64,000 nt of DNA from Arthrobacter sp. Soil782. GTDB taxonomy: Bacteria > Actinomycetota > Actinomycetes > Actinomycetales > Micrococcaceae. A program made the translations under genes and the position numbers. This document shows positions 1 through 7,706 of the stretch, in pieces. The DNA is taken from contig NZ_LMSO01000008.1 of the NCBI RefSeq assembly GCF_001428435.1, positions 62,001-126,000 of the forward strand, in the 5' to 3' direction. The notes below the pieces were generated by a model, which ran no database searches, had not been told where the DNA came from, and worked only from the letters and a program-made list of their open reading frames with translations. Numbering within the stretch: position 1 is the stretch's first letter; each line of letters begins with the position of its first letter.

Positions 1-745
<745 letters not shown>

Positions 746-1135
746 AACTACGACGGCGGCACTGCCCGTTTCCGTGTCAGCTGCGGTGCTGTTGCTGTAA
801 ACTGGAAACCTTATGGACAGTCCTTCTAGGGGCCGGACCATGGCGCGCACGCAGCGACAGTCAGCATTGATCCGACGCGCAGCGCAGCCATCCAGTGCCG
901 GCAATCCCCGTCTCCATGCCCATCACCTACCCCCTTCGCGGTCCGCGGTAAGCGGACCAGCTGCAGTTAGTGCGGCCGGCGCGGTTACCGTCCCTCTAGG
1001 AGAGCCCACGTGCGGGACTTCCCCGTCGACGGACGTCACCCAGCTGGACGACTCCTCCGAACCGGCGGAACCTCCGAAACCCGGCGCGCCGGTTGGAACC
1101 GGCGCATCCAGGCTCACCCTGGCGGTGATCAGCTA
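746..1135 (+). other. 390-bp gap with hairpins before the CNNM pair
   Basis: No convincing gene. An open frame from a GTG at 1010 reads into the CNNM gene, but its 42 codons look nothing like the family and end at the natural ATG. Close to that ATG are two tight hairpins: GCGCCGGT/ACCGGCGC (1086-1093 with 1098-1105, loop TGGA) and CCAGG/CCTGG (1108-1112 with 1118-1122, loop CTCAC). A possible -10 (TAAACT, 798-803) would give a leader of about 330 nt. This is compatible with a cis-regulatory RNA, but I do not recognise a known riboswitch class. Confidence 0.4.
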
Positions 1136-2485
1136 ATGGAGTGGTTTTACCTGACCATCGGCCTGCTGCTGATCCTCGGCACCGGCTTCTTCGTCGCCGT
1201 CGAGTTTGCGCTCGTCGCACTGGATCAGACCTACGTCCAGCGGGCAGTCGACGAGGGCGACAAGCGCGCGGAGCCGCTGCTTCGTTGCCTCAAGTCGCTT
1301 TCCACCCAGCTTTCCAGCTGTCAGCTGGGCATCACGCTGACCACCTTGCTGACCGGTTACGTCATGGAGCCGTCAGTGGGGCGTCTTCTCGAGTCGCCAT
1401 TGGCTGCCCTCGGTGTCCCGGACACCGCGCGGTCTTCGATCTCACTTATCCTCGCGATGGTCCTGGCGACGCTGCTCTCGATGCTCATCGGTGAGCTGGT
1501 GCCCAAGAACATGGCAATATCCCTGCCCTTCAAAGTCGGCAGGGCACTCGCACGACCGCAACTCCTCTTCACGGCAATCTTCAAACCCGCGATCGTTGTC
1601 CTCAATGGTTTCTCCAACCGGGTCCTCCACCTGTTCGGCCTGGAAGCGAAAGAGGAGATTTCGGGAGCGCGGTCACCGTCAGAGCTGTCCTCACTCGTGC
1701 GCCGGTCGGCAGAAATGGGAACCCTGGATCAGGGCACAGCGAACTTCCTCGCTCGCACCTTCAGCTTCTCCGAGCGCACTGCAGCGGACGTCATGACGCC
1801 GCGGATCCGGATGGCAACCATCGAATCCGACGAGACCGTGGCAGACGTGGTTGATTTGGCTCGCAGGACCGGATACTCCCGGTTCCCGCTGATCGGGGAA
1901 TCGCCGGATGACATCCGCGGCGTGGTGCACGTCAAGAAGGCGGTCGCCGTGCCGCGGTCCAGACGTGCCGAACTGCCGGCCGGCACCATCATGACCGACG
2001 TGCTCCGAGTTCCCGAGACGGTGCATCTTGATTCCCTGCTCAGCGAGCTCCGGGAGGCCAACCTGCAGCTCGCTGTGGTGCTGGACGAGTATGGCGGCAC
2101 GGCTGGTGTGGTCACGCTTGAAGACCTGGTCGAGGAGATCGTCGGCGAGGTGGCAGATGAACACGACAAGCTCAAGCCCGGTGTACTGCAAAGCGCCGCC
2201 GGGAACTGGTTCTTCCCCGGAATCATGCGCCCGGACGAAGTCAGCGACCAGGTCCCGCACCTGTCGGTGCCCGATGAAGCAGGTTATGAGACGGTCGGCG
2301 GTTTCATGATGTCTGTCCTGGGCCGGATCGCCGAGGTCGGTGACCGGGTGGAGGTGCCCGGTGGAATCCTCGAGGTGGAACGCATGGATGGGCGCCGCAT
2401 TGACCGCATCAGCTTCCTCCCGGTCGAGCCCGCGGAATCCGGGCAGTCCGGCGACGGCGCCTCGTCAGTAGGGGGCATCCGATGA
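1136..2485 (+). CDS. CNNM/CorC-type membrane protein (hemolysin family), full-length paralogue
   Basis: 449-aa integral membrane protein of the CNNM/PaeA/MpfA type, linked to Mg2+ (or polyamine) efflux and resistance. Order: DUF21 transmembrane domain (about residues 1-190, starting MEWFYLTIGLLLILGTGFFV), CBS pair (about 215-345, ending in the family signature DEYGGTAGVVTLEDLVEEI), and a C-terminal CorC_HlyC domain (about 355-440, containing GYETVGGFMM and GRIAEVGDRV). I chose ATG 1136 because homologues begin immediately before the first membrane helix; the 42 codons upstream look untranslated. Its TGA overlaps the ATG of the next gene by 4 bases, implying coupled translation of two paralogues. 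Older 'hemolysin' naming is misleading; transport is family knowledge, the ion is not readable here. Confidence 0.88.
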   Translation: MEWFYLTIGLLLILGTGFFVAVEFALVALDQTYVQRAVDEGDKRAEPLLRCLKSLSTQLSSCQLGITLTTLLTGYVMEPSVGRLLESPLAALGVPDTARSSISLILAMVLATLLSMLIGELVPKNMAISLPFKVGRALARPQLLFTAIFKPAIVVLNGFSNRVLHLFGLEAKEEISGARSPSELSSLVRRSAEMGTLDQGTANFLARTFSFSERTAADVMTPRIRMATIESDETVADVVDLARRTGYSRFPLIGESPDDIRGVVHVKKAVAVPRSRRAELPAGTIMTDVLRVPETVHLDSLLSELREANLQLAVVLDEYGGTAGVVTLEDLVEEIVGEVADEHDKLKPGVLQSAAGNWFFPGIMRPDEVSDQVPHLSVPDEAGYETVGGFMMSVLGRIAEVGDRVEVPGGILEVERMDGRRIDRISFLPVEPAESGQSGDGASSVGGIR

Positions 2486-3582
2486 GCGACTGGGCAGGAA
2501 TTCTTTGGCTGGTCCTTCTGTTGATCGGCAATGCGTTCTTCGTCGGTGCGGAATTCGCGATCATGAGCGCACGCCGGAGCCAGATCGAACCGCTCGCGGA
2601 GGAGGGGTCCAAGCGGGCGCGCACTACGCTCTGGGCGATGGAACACGTCTCGCTCATGCTTGCCTGCGCGCAGCTGGGCATCACCGTATGTTCGCTGCTC
2701 ATTCTTCAGGTGGCCGAGCCTGCCATCCACCATCTGATGGTGGTACCGCTTGAGGCGATCGGTCTGCCGGGAGGCCTTGCGGACGGCATTGCATTCGGTA
2801 TCGCGCTGGCGCTCGTGACGTTCCTGCATGTGACGTTCGGTGAAATGGTGCCGAAGAACATTTCGGTATCGGTAGCTGACAAGGCTGCCCTGCTCCTCGC
2901 GCCGCCGCTCGTTATGGTAGCGAAGGTTGTGCACCCGGTGATTTCCAGCCTGAACTGGACCGCCAACCACATCCTGCGCGCCCTGCGCATCGAGCCGAAG
3001 GATGAGGTGACCTCGTCCTTCACGTTGGAAGAGGTGCAGTCCATTGTGCAGGAATCGACGCGCCACGGGCTCGTGGATGACGACGCCGGGCTGATCAGCA
3101 GCGCACTGGAGTTTTCAGGGCAGACAGCAGGGACAGTCATGGTCCCGTTGGATGAGTTGGTTACCCTCGGAACCGATTCCACTCCCGAGGAGTTTGAGCG
3201 GGCGGTCGGCCGCACCGGGTTCTCCCGTTTTGTGCTGGTGGATGAACTCGGCAATCTCACCGGCTATATGCACTTGAAAGATGTCATGTCCATGCCGGAA
3301 CAGGCGTACGCCAGGCCCATTACGGAAAACAAGGTTCGTGCGCTTGCGAACCTGAGCATGGACGATGAGATCGAGGACGCGCTGGCCACCATGCAGCGCA
3401 CTGGATCCCACCTTGCTCGTGTAATGACGCAGGACGGCCAGGCGCGCGGTGTTCTCTTTCTGGAGGACGTCATCGAGCAGTTGATTGGCGAAATCCGCGA
3501 TGCTACGCAGAACCAGGGGTTGAGGAGAACCGGCGAATCGCTTCAGGAAGGCTTCAGCCTCGGCACCACAGAAGCACGCTAG
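2482..3582 (+). CDS. CNNM/CorC-type membrane protein, short paralogue lacking the CorC_HlyC domain
   Basis: 366-aa paralogue of the preceding gene. It has the DUF21 membrane domain (MSDWAGILWLVLLLIGNAFF, then HVTFGEMVPKNISVS, equivalent to the partner's IGELVPKNMAIS). A CBS pair follows at about residues 195-335, ending GVLFLEDVIEQLIGEIRDA. Unlike the partner it stops soon after the second CBS motif, so it has no CorC_HlyC domain, and the DEYGG motif is replaced by MTQDGQARG. The 4-base ATGA overlap argues for stoichiometric synthesis with the long paralogue and perhaps a heterodimer. CNNM proteins dimerise through their CBS domains, so the asymmetric pair could have one regulatory and one structural subunit; that is inference. 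Confidence 0.87.
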   Translation: MSDWAGILWLVLLLIGNAFFVGAEFAIMSARRSQIEPLAEEGSKRARTTLWAMEHVSLMLACAQLGITVCSLLILQVAEPAIHHLMVVPLEAIGLPGGLADGIAFGIALALVTFLHVTFGEMVPKNISVSVADKAALLLAPPLVMVAKVVHPVISSLNWTANHILRALRIEPKDEVTSSFTLEEVQSIVQESTRHGLVDDDAGLISSALEFSGQTAGTVMVPLDELVTLGTDSTPEEFERAVGRTGFSRFVLVDELGNLTGYMHLKDVMSMPEQAYARPITENKVRALANLSMDDEIEDALATMQRTGSHLARVMTQDGQARGVLFLEDVIEQLIGEIRDATQNQGLRRTGESLQEGFSLGTTEAR

Positions 3583-3609
3583 GCGAGCGCTTCGGCTCCC
3601 TACTCCTGC

Positions 3610-3644
3610 GAGCGGGCTGCACCGGAGCGGGCTGCACCGGAGCG
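3610..3644 (+). repeat. 15-bp tandem duplication abutting the Zur-like site
   Basis: GAGCGGGCTGCACCG occurs twice back to back (3610-3624 and 3625-3639), followed by a third partial copy GAGCG (3640-3644). The next base begins the zinc-operon palindrome. It lies between the CNNM pair and the zinc operon, where the -35 of the zinc promoter would be expected; it may simply be a recent slippage duplication. Confidence 0.8.
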
Positions 3645-3665
3645 AAATGCGAATGATTCGCGTTT
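3645..3665 (+). promoter_or_regulatory. Zur-like operator and promoter of the zinc uptake operon
   Basis: 21-bp near-perfect palindrome centred on base 3655: left arm AAATGCGAAT, centre G, right arm ATTCGCGTTT, with 9 of 10 pairs complementary. It overlaps a candidate -10 element TAGGTT (3665-3670), so a bound repressor would block transcription. Actinobacterial Zur/Fur operators are AT-rich palindromes of this length, and a Fur-family gene lies at the far end of the same locus. Zinc-dependent repression by that protein is inference. Confidence 0.7.
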
Positions 3666-3729
3666 AGGTTAGAGTTGGTCCATCCACTTGAACCGCTTTG
3701 CTATCCCCTGGAACAGATCGAGGACCTTC

Positions 3730-4701
3730 ATGCGCAGCATTTCCGCGCGAACGACGGCGGCGCTCACCGCTGTAGCCCTTTTTCCGCTGGCTCTGGCCGG
3801 CTGCGGACAGGACGCCGGCAGCGCCGGAGAGGCGGCAGAGTCGGGAGCCCTGCAAGTTGTGACCTCCACGAATGTCTACGGCAGCATCGTTGAAACCGTG
3901 GGAGGCCAGAACGTCGAGGTAACGGCGATCGTCAACAGCCTTAGCCAGGATCCGCACTCCTATGAGGCGACAGTGCAGGACAAACTCGCTGTGTCCAAAG
4001 CTGACCTGCTGGTGGAAAACGGCGGAGGTTATGATCCCTTCCTTCACCAGCTCGCCGACTCGGTGGAAATGGATCATGACTACGTGCTCAGCGCCGTCGG
4101 GATTTCGGGCGTAGCTCCCGAGGATGAAGCCCACGCGGAGGAGGAGGCGCACTCGGAGGACGAGCATGACCACGGATCCTTCAACGAACACGTCTGGTAC
4201 AACCTCGATGCCATGGCAGACCTTGCTGATGCTATCGGGGAAAAGCTCGCTGAGTTGGACCCGGCTAATGCAGACACCTATGAGAGCAACGCGGACACGT
4301 TCGCAGAGGAAATCGCAGGGCTGCAGGGCCAGGCCGAGGCCCTGGCCTCGGAGGCGGACGGTAGGACCGTGGCCGCAACCGAACCTGTTCCCGCCTACCT
4401 GCTGGAGGCCGCCGGGCTGAAGGATGCCACCCCCGCCGATTACACGGAGGCCATCGAGGAGGGGGCCGATGTGCCCGTGGCGGCGCTGAACGAGATGCAG
4501 GAACTCGTTCAGAGCCGGTCCGTTGCCTTCCTGGCCTACAACGAGCAAACCGAAGGCCCGCAGACACAGGCGGTCCGAAGTACCGCCGAGGCCGCGTCCG
4601 TGCCGGTCGTTCAGTTCACTGAGACGCTTCCGGAGGGCGAGGATTACCTCTCCTGGATGAGCGCCAACGTCGAGAACATCGCTGAAGCCCTGAAGTCCTG
4701 A
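3730..4701 (+). CDS. znuA: Zinc ABC transporter substrate-binding lipoprotein (ZnuA-like)
   Basis: 323-aa extracytoplasmic metal-binding lipoprotein of the cluster A-I (ZnuA/TroA) family. It carries zinc to the membrane permease. Signal peptide with lipobox LAGC (Cys25). Candidate metal ligands: His76 in QDPHSYEA, His154 in NEHVWYNL, and an Asp/Glu near the C-terminus. A His/Glu/Asp-rich loop (about residues 131-148, EDEAHAEEEAHSEDEHDHG) is typical of zinc rather than manganese carriers. The longer frame from TTG 3688 is unlikely; ATG 3730 follows a GAGGA ribosome site by five bases and places the basic residues and hydrophobic core correctly. First gene of a three-gene operon preceded by a Zur-like palindrome. 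Confidence 0.92.
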   Translation: MRSISARTTAALTAVALFPLALAGCGQDAGSAGEAAESGALQVVTSTNVYGSIVETVGGQNVEVTAIVNSLSQDPHSYEATVQDKLAVSKADLLVENGGGYDPFLHQLADSVEMDHDYVLSAVGISGVAPEDEAHAEEEAHSEDEHDHGSFNEHVWYNLDAMADLADAIGEKLAELDPANADTYESNADTFAEEIAGLQGQAEALASEADGRTVAATEPVPAYLLEAAGLKDATPADYTEAIEEGADVPVAALNEMQELVQSRSVAFLAYNEQTEGPQTQAVRSTAEAASVPVVQFTETLPEGEDYLSWMSANVENIAEALKS

Positions 4702-4745
4702 CAGAATTGGCCAAGACCCTCCCTCCCACGGCTTTAGGAAACTTC

Positions 4746-5576
4746 ATGGTCACCGACGACGACGGCGATGCTGCCGCTCACCCTGTGGTGAGCCTGCGCT
4801 CAGCCTCGCTCTCTTTTGGTCGCCGGAGCCTGTGGCATGACCTGGAGCTGGACATCCGGCCAGGTGAGTTCCTCGCTGTGCTTGGTCCCAACGGGTCGGG
4901 GAAAACCAGCTTGCTGCGGGTTCTCCTGGGCTTGCAGGAGTTGGACTCGGGGACAGCCACCGTGAACGGCCACGCACTGCACCGTGGAAGCCGGGCATTC
5001 GGTTACATACCGCAGCAGAAGTCATTCGCGCCGGAGACCCCCCTGCGTGCGAGGGACCTGGTGGGGTTGGGAGTGGACGGGCACCGCTGGGGTTTTCGCC
5101 GAGGCGGCGCAACCTACCGGCGAACCGTGGATGCCCTCCTGGAAAAGGTGGGCGCGTCGTCGTATGCGGATGCGCCGGTCGGGCGACTGTCCGGCGGCGA
5201 GCAGCAGCGCCTGCGTGCCGCGCAGGCGCTGGCTACCGACCCGCAGGTACTGCTGTGCGATGAACCGTTGCTTTCACTGGACCTCCACCACCAACAGGCG
5301 GTGAGCCGGCTCATCAATGATCAATGCCGTAAGCACAACACCGCCGTTGTCTTCGTGACGCATGAGATCAATCCGATCATCGATTATGTTGACCGCGTCC
5401 TCTATCTGGCAGGCGGACAGTTCCGCGTGGGCAGGCCACAGGACGTGATGACCAGCGAAGTGCTGTCCGACCTCTACGACAGCAGGGTGGACGTCATCCA
5501 CAACAACGGCCGCATTGTTGTCGTGGGCCTGCCGGATGCAACCACCCACCACCACGCGGAAGTAGCGCAGCCATGA
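4746..5576 (+). CDS. znuC: Zinc ABC transporter ATP-binding protein (ZnuC-like)
   Basis: 276-aa ABC ATPase that energises the zinc importer on the cytoplasmic face. Walker A GPNGSGKT (about residues 47-54), Q-loop region GYIPQQKSF, signature LSGGEQQR (148-155), Walker B VLLCDEP (168-174) and the switch histidine in VFVTHEIN are all present. A His-containing C-terminus (ATTHHHAE) could sense metal, but that is speculative. ATG 4746 is chosen over an in-frame TTG at 4707 because AGGA sits six bases upstream and the start then matches the family. It lies 44 bases after the lipoprotein gene, and its TGA overlaps the permease ATG. Confidence 0.92.
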   Translation: MVTDDDGDAAAHPVVSLRSASLSFGRRSLWHDLELDIRPGEFLAVLGPNGSGKTSLLRVLLGLQELDSGTATVNGHALHRGSRAFGYIPQQKSFAPETPLRARDLVGLGVDGHRWGFRRGGATYRRTVDALLEKVGASSYADAPVGRLSGGEQQRLRAAQALATDPQVLLCDEPLLSLDLHHQQAVSRLINDQCRKHNTAVVFVTHEINPIIDYVDRVLYLAGGQFRVGRPQDVMTSEVLSDLYDSRVDVIHNNGRIVVVGLPDATTHHHAEVAQP

Positions 5577-6454
5577 CGTTCGAGGAGATGCTCCAGGCCG
5601 TTTTCACGTTCGACAACTACAGCGAACTCCTGCCGCTGGTGCAAAATTCGATCTGGGCCGGCGCAGTGCTGGGCCTGCTGGGCGGCCTGATCGGCACCTT
5701 CGTAATGATGCGGGACCTTGCCTTCGCAGTTCACGGCATTGCCGAACTCTCCTTCGCCGGAGCTGCCTTCGCACTGCTGATCGGGGCCAATGTGGTGTTC
5801 GGCTCGCTGATCGGCTCAGTGATCGCTGCGCTCCTGCTTGGACTGATGGGCATCCGGGCACGCGACCGTAACTCGATCATCGGCGTCATCATGCCGTTCG
5901 GGCTCGGATTGGGCATCCTGTTTTTGGCCCTTTACGAGGGCAGGGCGGCCAACAAGTTCGGTCTGCTCACGGGGCAGATCGTCTCAGTTGACCAGGTTCA
6001 ACTGACGCTCCTGGCAGGCTGTGCCGTCGTCGTCATGGTTGCCCTTGGCGCCATCTGGCGTCCGCTGACCTTTGCCAGTGTGGACCCCGATCTTGCAGAG
6101 GCACGCGGTGTGCCGGTGCGCGGTCTCTCGCTGGTCTTCATGTTCCTGCTTGGAGTCTCCGTGGCGCTGTCCATCCAGGTGGTGGGCGCCCTGCTGGTGC
6201 TCGCGCTGCTGATCACTCCCGCTGCGGCAGCGCTCAAGGTCACCTCGTCACCGCGGCTGGTGGTGCTGTTGAGCGTCGCATTCGCGTGCACATCGGTGGT
6301 TGGTGGGATCCTGCTGGCGCTCGGTGGACGGATCCCCATCAGTCCCTACGTGACCACCATTTCCTTCGTGATCTACCTGGTGTGCAGAGCTATCAGCTGG
6401 CGTCGCGCACAGAAGGCGACGGCGTCGGAATCCCGGGCCGTCCAGCCCGCCTAA
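5573..6454 (+). CDS. znuB: Zinc ABC transporter permease (ZnuB-like, ABC-3 family)
   Basis: 293-aa polytopic membrane protein of the ABC-3 family, the channel subunit for the ATPase encoded just upstream (4-base ATGA overlap). Hydrophobic segments run through the whole length. The family-typical stretches are MMRDLAFAVHGIAELSFAGA near residues 45-65 and SIQVVGALLVLALLITPAAAA near 200-220. It ends in a basic, Ala-rich tail. The last four bases overlap the end of the convergent zur-like gene, so the transporter and its probable repressor are transcribed tail to tail. Confidence 0.92.
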   Translation: MTFEEMLQAVFTFDNYSELLPLVQNSIWAGAVLGLLGGLIGTFVMMRDLAFAVHGIAELSFAGAAFALLIGANVVFGSLIGSVIAALLLGLMGIRARDRNSIIGVIMPFGLGLGILFLALYEGRAANKFGLLTGQIVSVDQVQLTLLAGCAVVVMVALGAIWRPLTFASVDPDLAEARGVPVRGLSLVFMFLLGVSVALSIQVVGALLVLALLITPAAAALKVTSSPRLVVLLSVAFACTSVVGGILLALGGRIPISPYVTTISFVIYLVCRAISWRRAQKATASESRAVQPA

Positions 6455-6882
6455 GCCTTTGCGGCGCTGCACTCCGGACACAGCCCGTAAATCTCAACCG
6501 TGTGCGCAACTTCGGTGTACCCGTGCTCCTGCGCCATGCGGGCAGCCCACTGCTCGACCGCCGGCGCTTCGATTTCCACTGCCCGTCCACACCTGCGGCA
6601 GAGCAGGTGATGGTGGTGATGTTCGACGGCGCACCGGCGGTAAACAGCCTCTCCCTCGCCGTTCCGCAGCACATCCACCAGGCCGTCGTCGGCCATTGAC
6701 TGAAGGATCCGGTAGGCGGTTGCCAGCGAGACCGACTCGCCGCGCTCGTGCATTTTGCGGTAGAGCTCCTGAGTGCTGACGAAGTCGTCCAGCTCATCGA
6801 GGGTTGCGCTGACTGCCCGGCGCTGCCGTGTGACGCGCTGTTCCGAGCCCTTGCGTGTTGGTTGGCCTGCTTCAGCTGGCAT
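6451..6882 (-). CDS. zur: Fur-family regulator, probably zinc-responsive Zur
   Basis: 143-aa winged-helix repressor of the Fur family. The N-terminal DNA-binding domain (about residues 12-85) contains RQRRAVSATLDELDDFVSTQ and SLATAYRILQSMADDGLVD. The C-terminal dimerisation domain holds the metal sites: EHHHHHLLCRRC, with the first structural CxxC, and a second CxxC in LCPEC near the end. Location directly behind and convergent to the zinc transporter genes, plus the palindrome at that operon's promoter, favour Zur over Fur or PerR. The start ATG 6882 is the first Met and leaves a normal family length. Autoregulation is not evident: I see no comparable palindrome upstream of it. Confidence 0.88.
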   Translation of the reverse strand: MPAEAGQPTRKGSEQRVTRQRRAVSATLDELDDFVSTQELYRKMHERGESVSLATAYRILQSMADDGLVDVLRNGEGEAVYRRCAVEHHHHHLLCRRCGRAVEIEAPAVEQWAARMAQEHGYTEVAHTVEIYGLCPECSAAKA

Positions 6883-7021
6883 GTCCGCTTAGGTCACCTC
6901 ACTCTCGGAATCTGCAGTGGATTTCCGGACCGATGCTCCGGATTGAACCCGGGTCAAGGGTAGCACCGGCCGTTGTCCCTATCGGTTGCGCGGAACCGGA
7001 GACGGAGCGTCGCGACGGCGG

Positions 7022-7027
7022 TAGTGT
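7022..7027 (+). promoter_or_regulatory. -10 element of a probable leaderless promoter
   Basis: TAGTGT, six bases before the ATG at 7034, with no purine-rich ribosome site in between. Transcription would start at or next to the A of the ATG. It is one of nine such arrangements in this window. Confidence 0.55.
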
Positions 7028-7033
7028 GGGCGC

Positions 7034-7696
7034 ATGTTGCTCACCAAGTACACCCACGCGTGCGTCCGGGTCGAGAAGGACGGGACAGCTCTTGTCCTGG
7101 ATCCCGGGAACTTCTCCGAAGTCGAGGAGGCAGTGTCCGGCGCAGCGGCGGTCCTGATTACCCATGAACACGCCGACCACTTCGACAGGGAACGAATCAG
7201 CGCTGCCGTCCGCGCCGACTCACTACTGGAGGTGTATGCACCCCAGGGCGTCGCTGCCCAGTTGAGGGAGGCGCTGGACGATGACGGCGCGGCCGCGCGC
7301 GTGCACTCAGTGGAACCGGAGCGCAGCTACACCATCGCCGGCTTCACGGTGCAGACCTTCGGCGGACAACACGCCCTCATCCATCCGCACATCCCGGTGG
7401 TGAGGAACATCGGCTACCTGATTAACGGTGCCCTCTACCACCCGGGCGATTCGTTCATCGTTCCTCACGGCGTGCAGGTGCAGACGCTCCTCGTGCCGGT
7501 TCACGCGCCGTGGTCGAAGACGGCTGAGGTGATCGATTTCGTCACCTCAGTCCGCGCAGAGAGGGCGCACCAGATTCATGACGCACTGCTGAACGGGACC
7601 GGACTGGCGATGGTCGAGGGGCACGTCTCCCGGCTGGGGAAGCACTACGGGACGGACTTCGAGCACCTGGATCCAGGCCGGAGCGTCGAGCTCTGA
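7034..7696 (+). CDS. MBL-fold metal-dependent hydrolase
   Basis: 220-aa metallo-beta-lactamase-fold protein. The metal-binding motif is THEHADH (about residues 41-47). Later ligands are likely in GGQHALIHPHIP, LYHPGDSF (Asp) and VPVHAPWSK, the arrangement found in UlaG/beta-lactamase_2-type hydrolases that bind two divalent metals. There is no signal peptide, so it should be cytosolic. The substrate cannot be told from sequence. It is monocistronic, divergent from the zur-like gene, and convergent with a PhoD-like gene whose stop lies 10 bases after its own. The start is supported by a TAGTGT -10 exactly six bases upstream rather than by a ribosome site. Confidence 0.85.
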   Translation: MLLTKYTHACVRVEKDGTALVLDPGNFSEVEEAVSGAAAVLITHEHADHFDRERISAAVRADSLLEVYAPQGVAAQLREALDDDGAAARVHSVEPERSYTIAGFTVQTFGGQHALIHPHIPVVRNIGYLINGALYHPGDSFIVPHGVQVQTLLVPVHAPWSKTAEVIDFVTSVRAERAHQIHDALLNGTGLAMVEGHVSRLGKHYGTDFEHLDPGRSVEL

Positions 7697-7706
7697 GCCT
7701 CGGGCA

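Noticed and set aside
746-1135. M-box or yybP-ykoY riboswitch
   Set aside because: Neither conserved core (for example GGTGAGGCTCC) is found; only an unassigned structured leader is claimed.
4707-4745. TTG start 13 codons upstream in the zinc ATPase gene
   Set aside because: AGGA sits six bases before ATG 4746, and homologues begin there.
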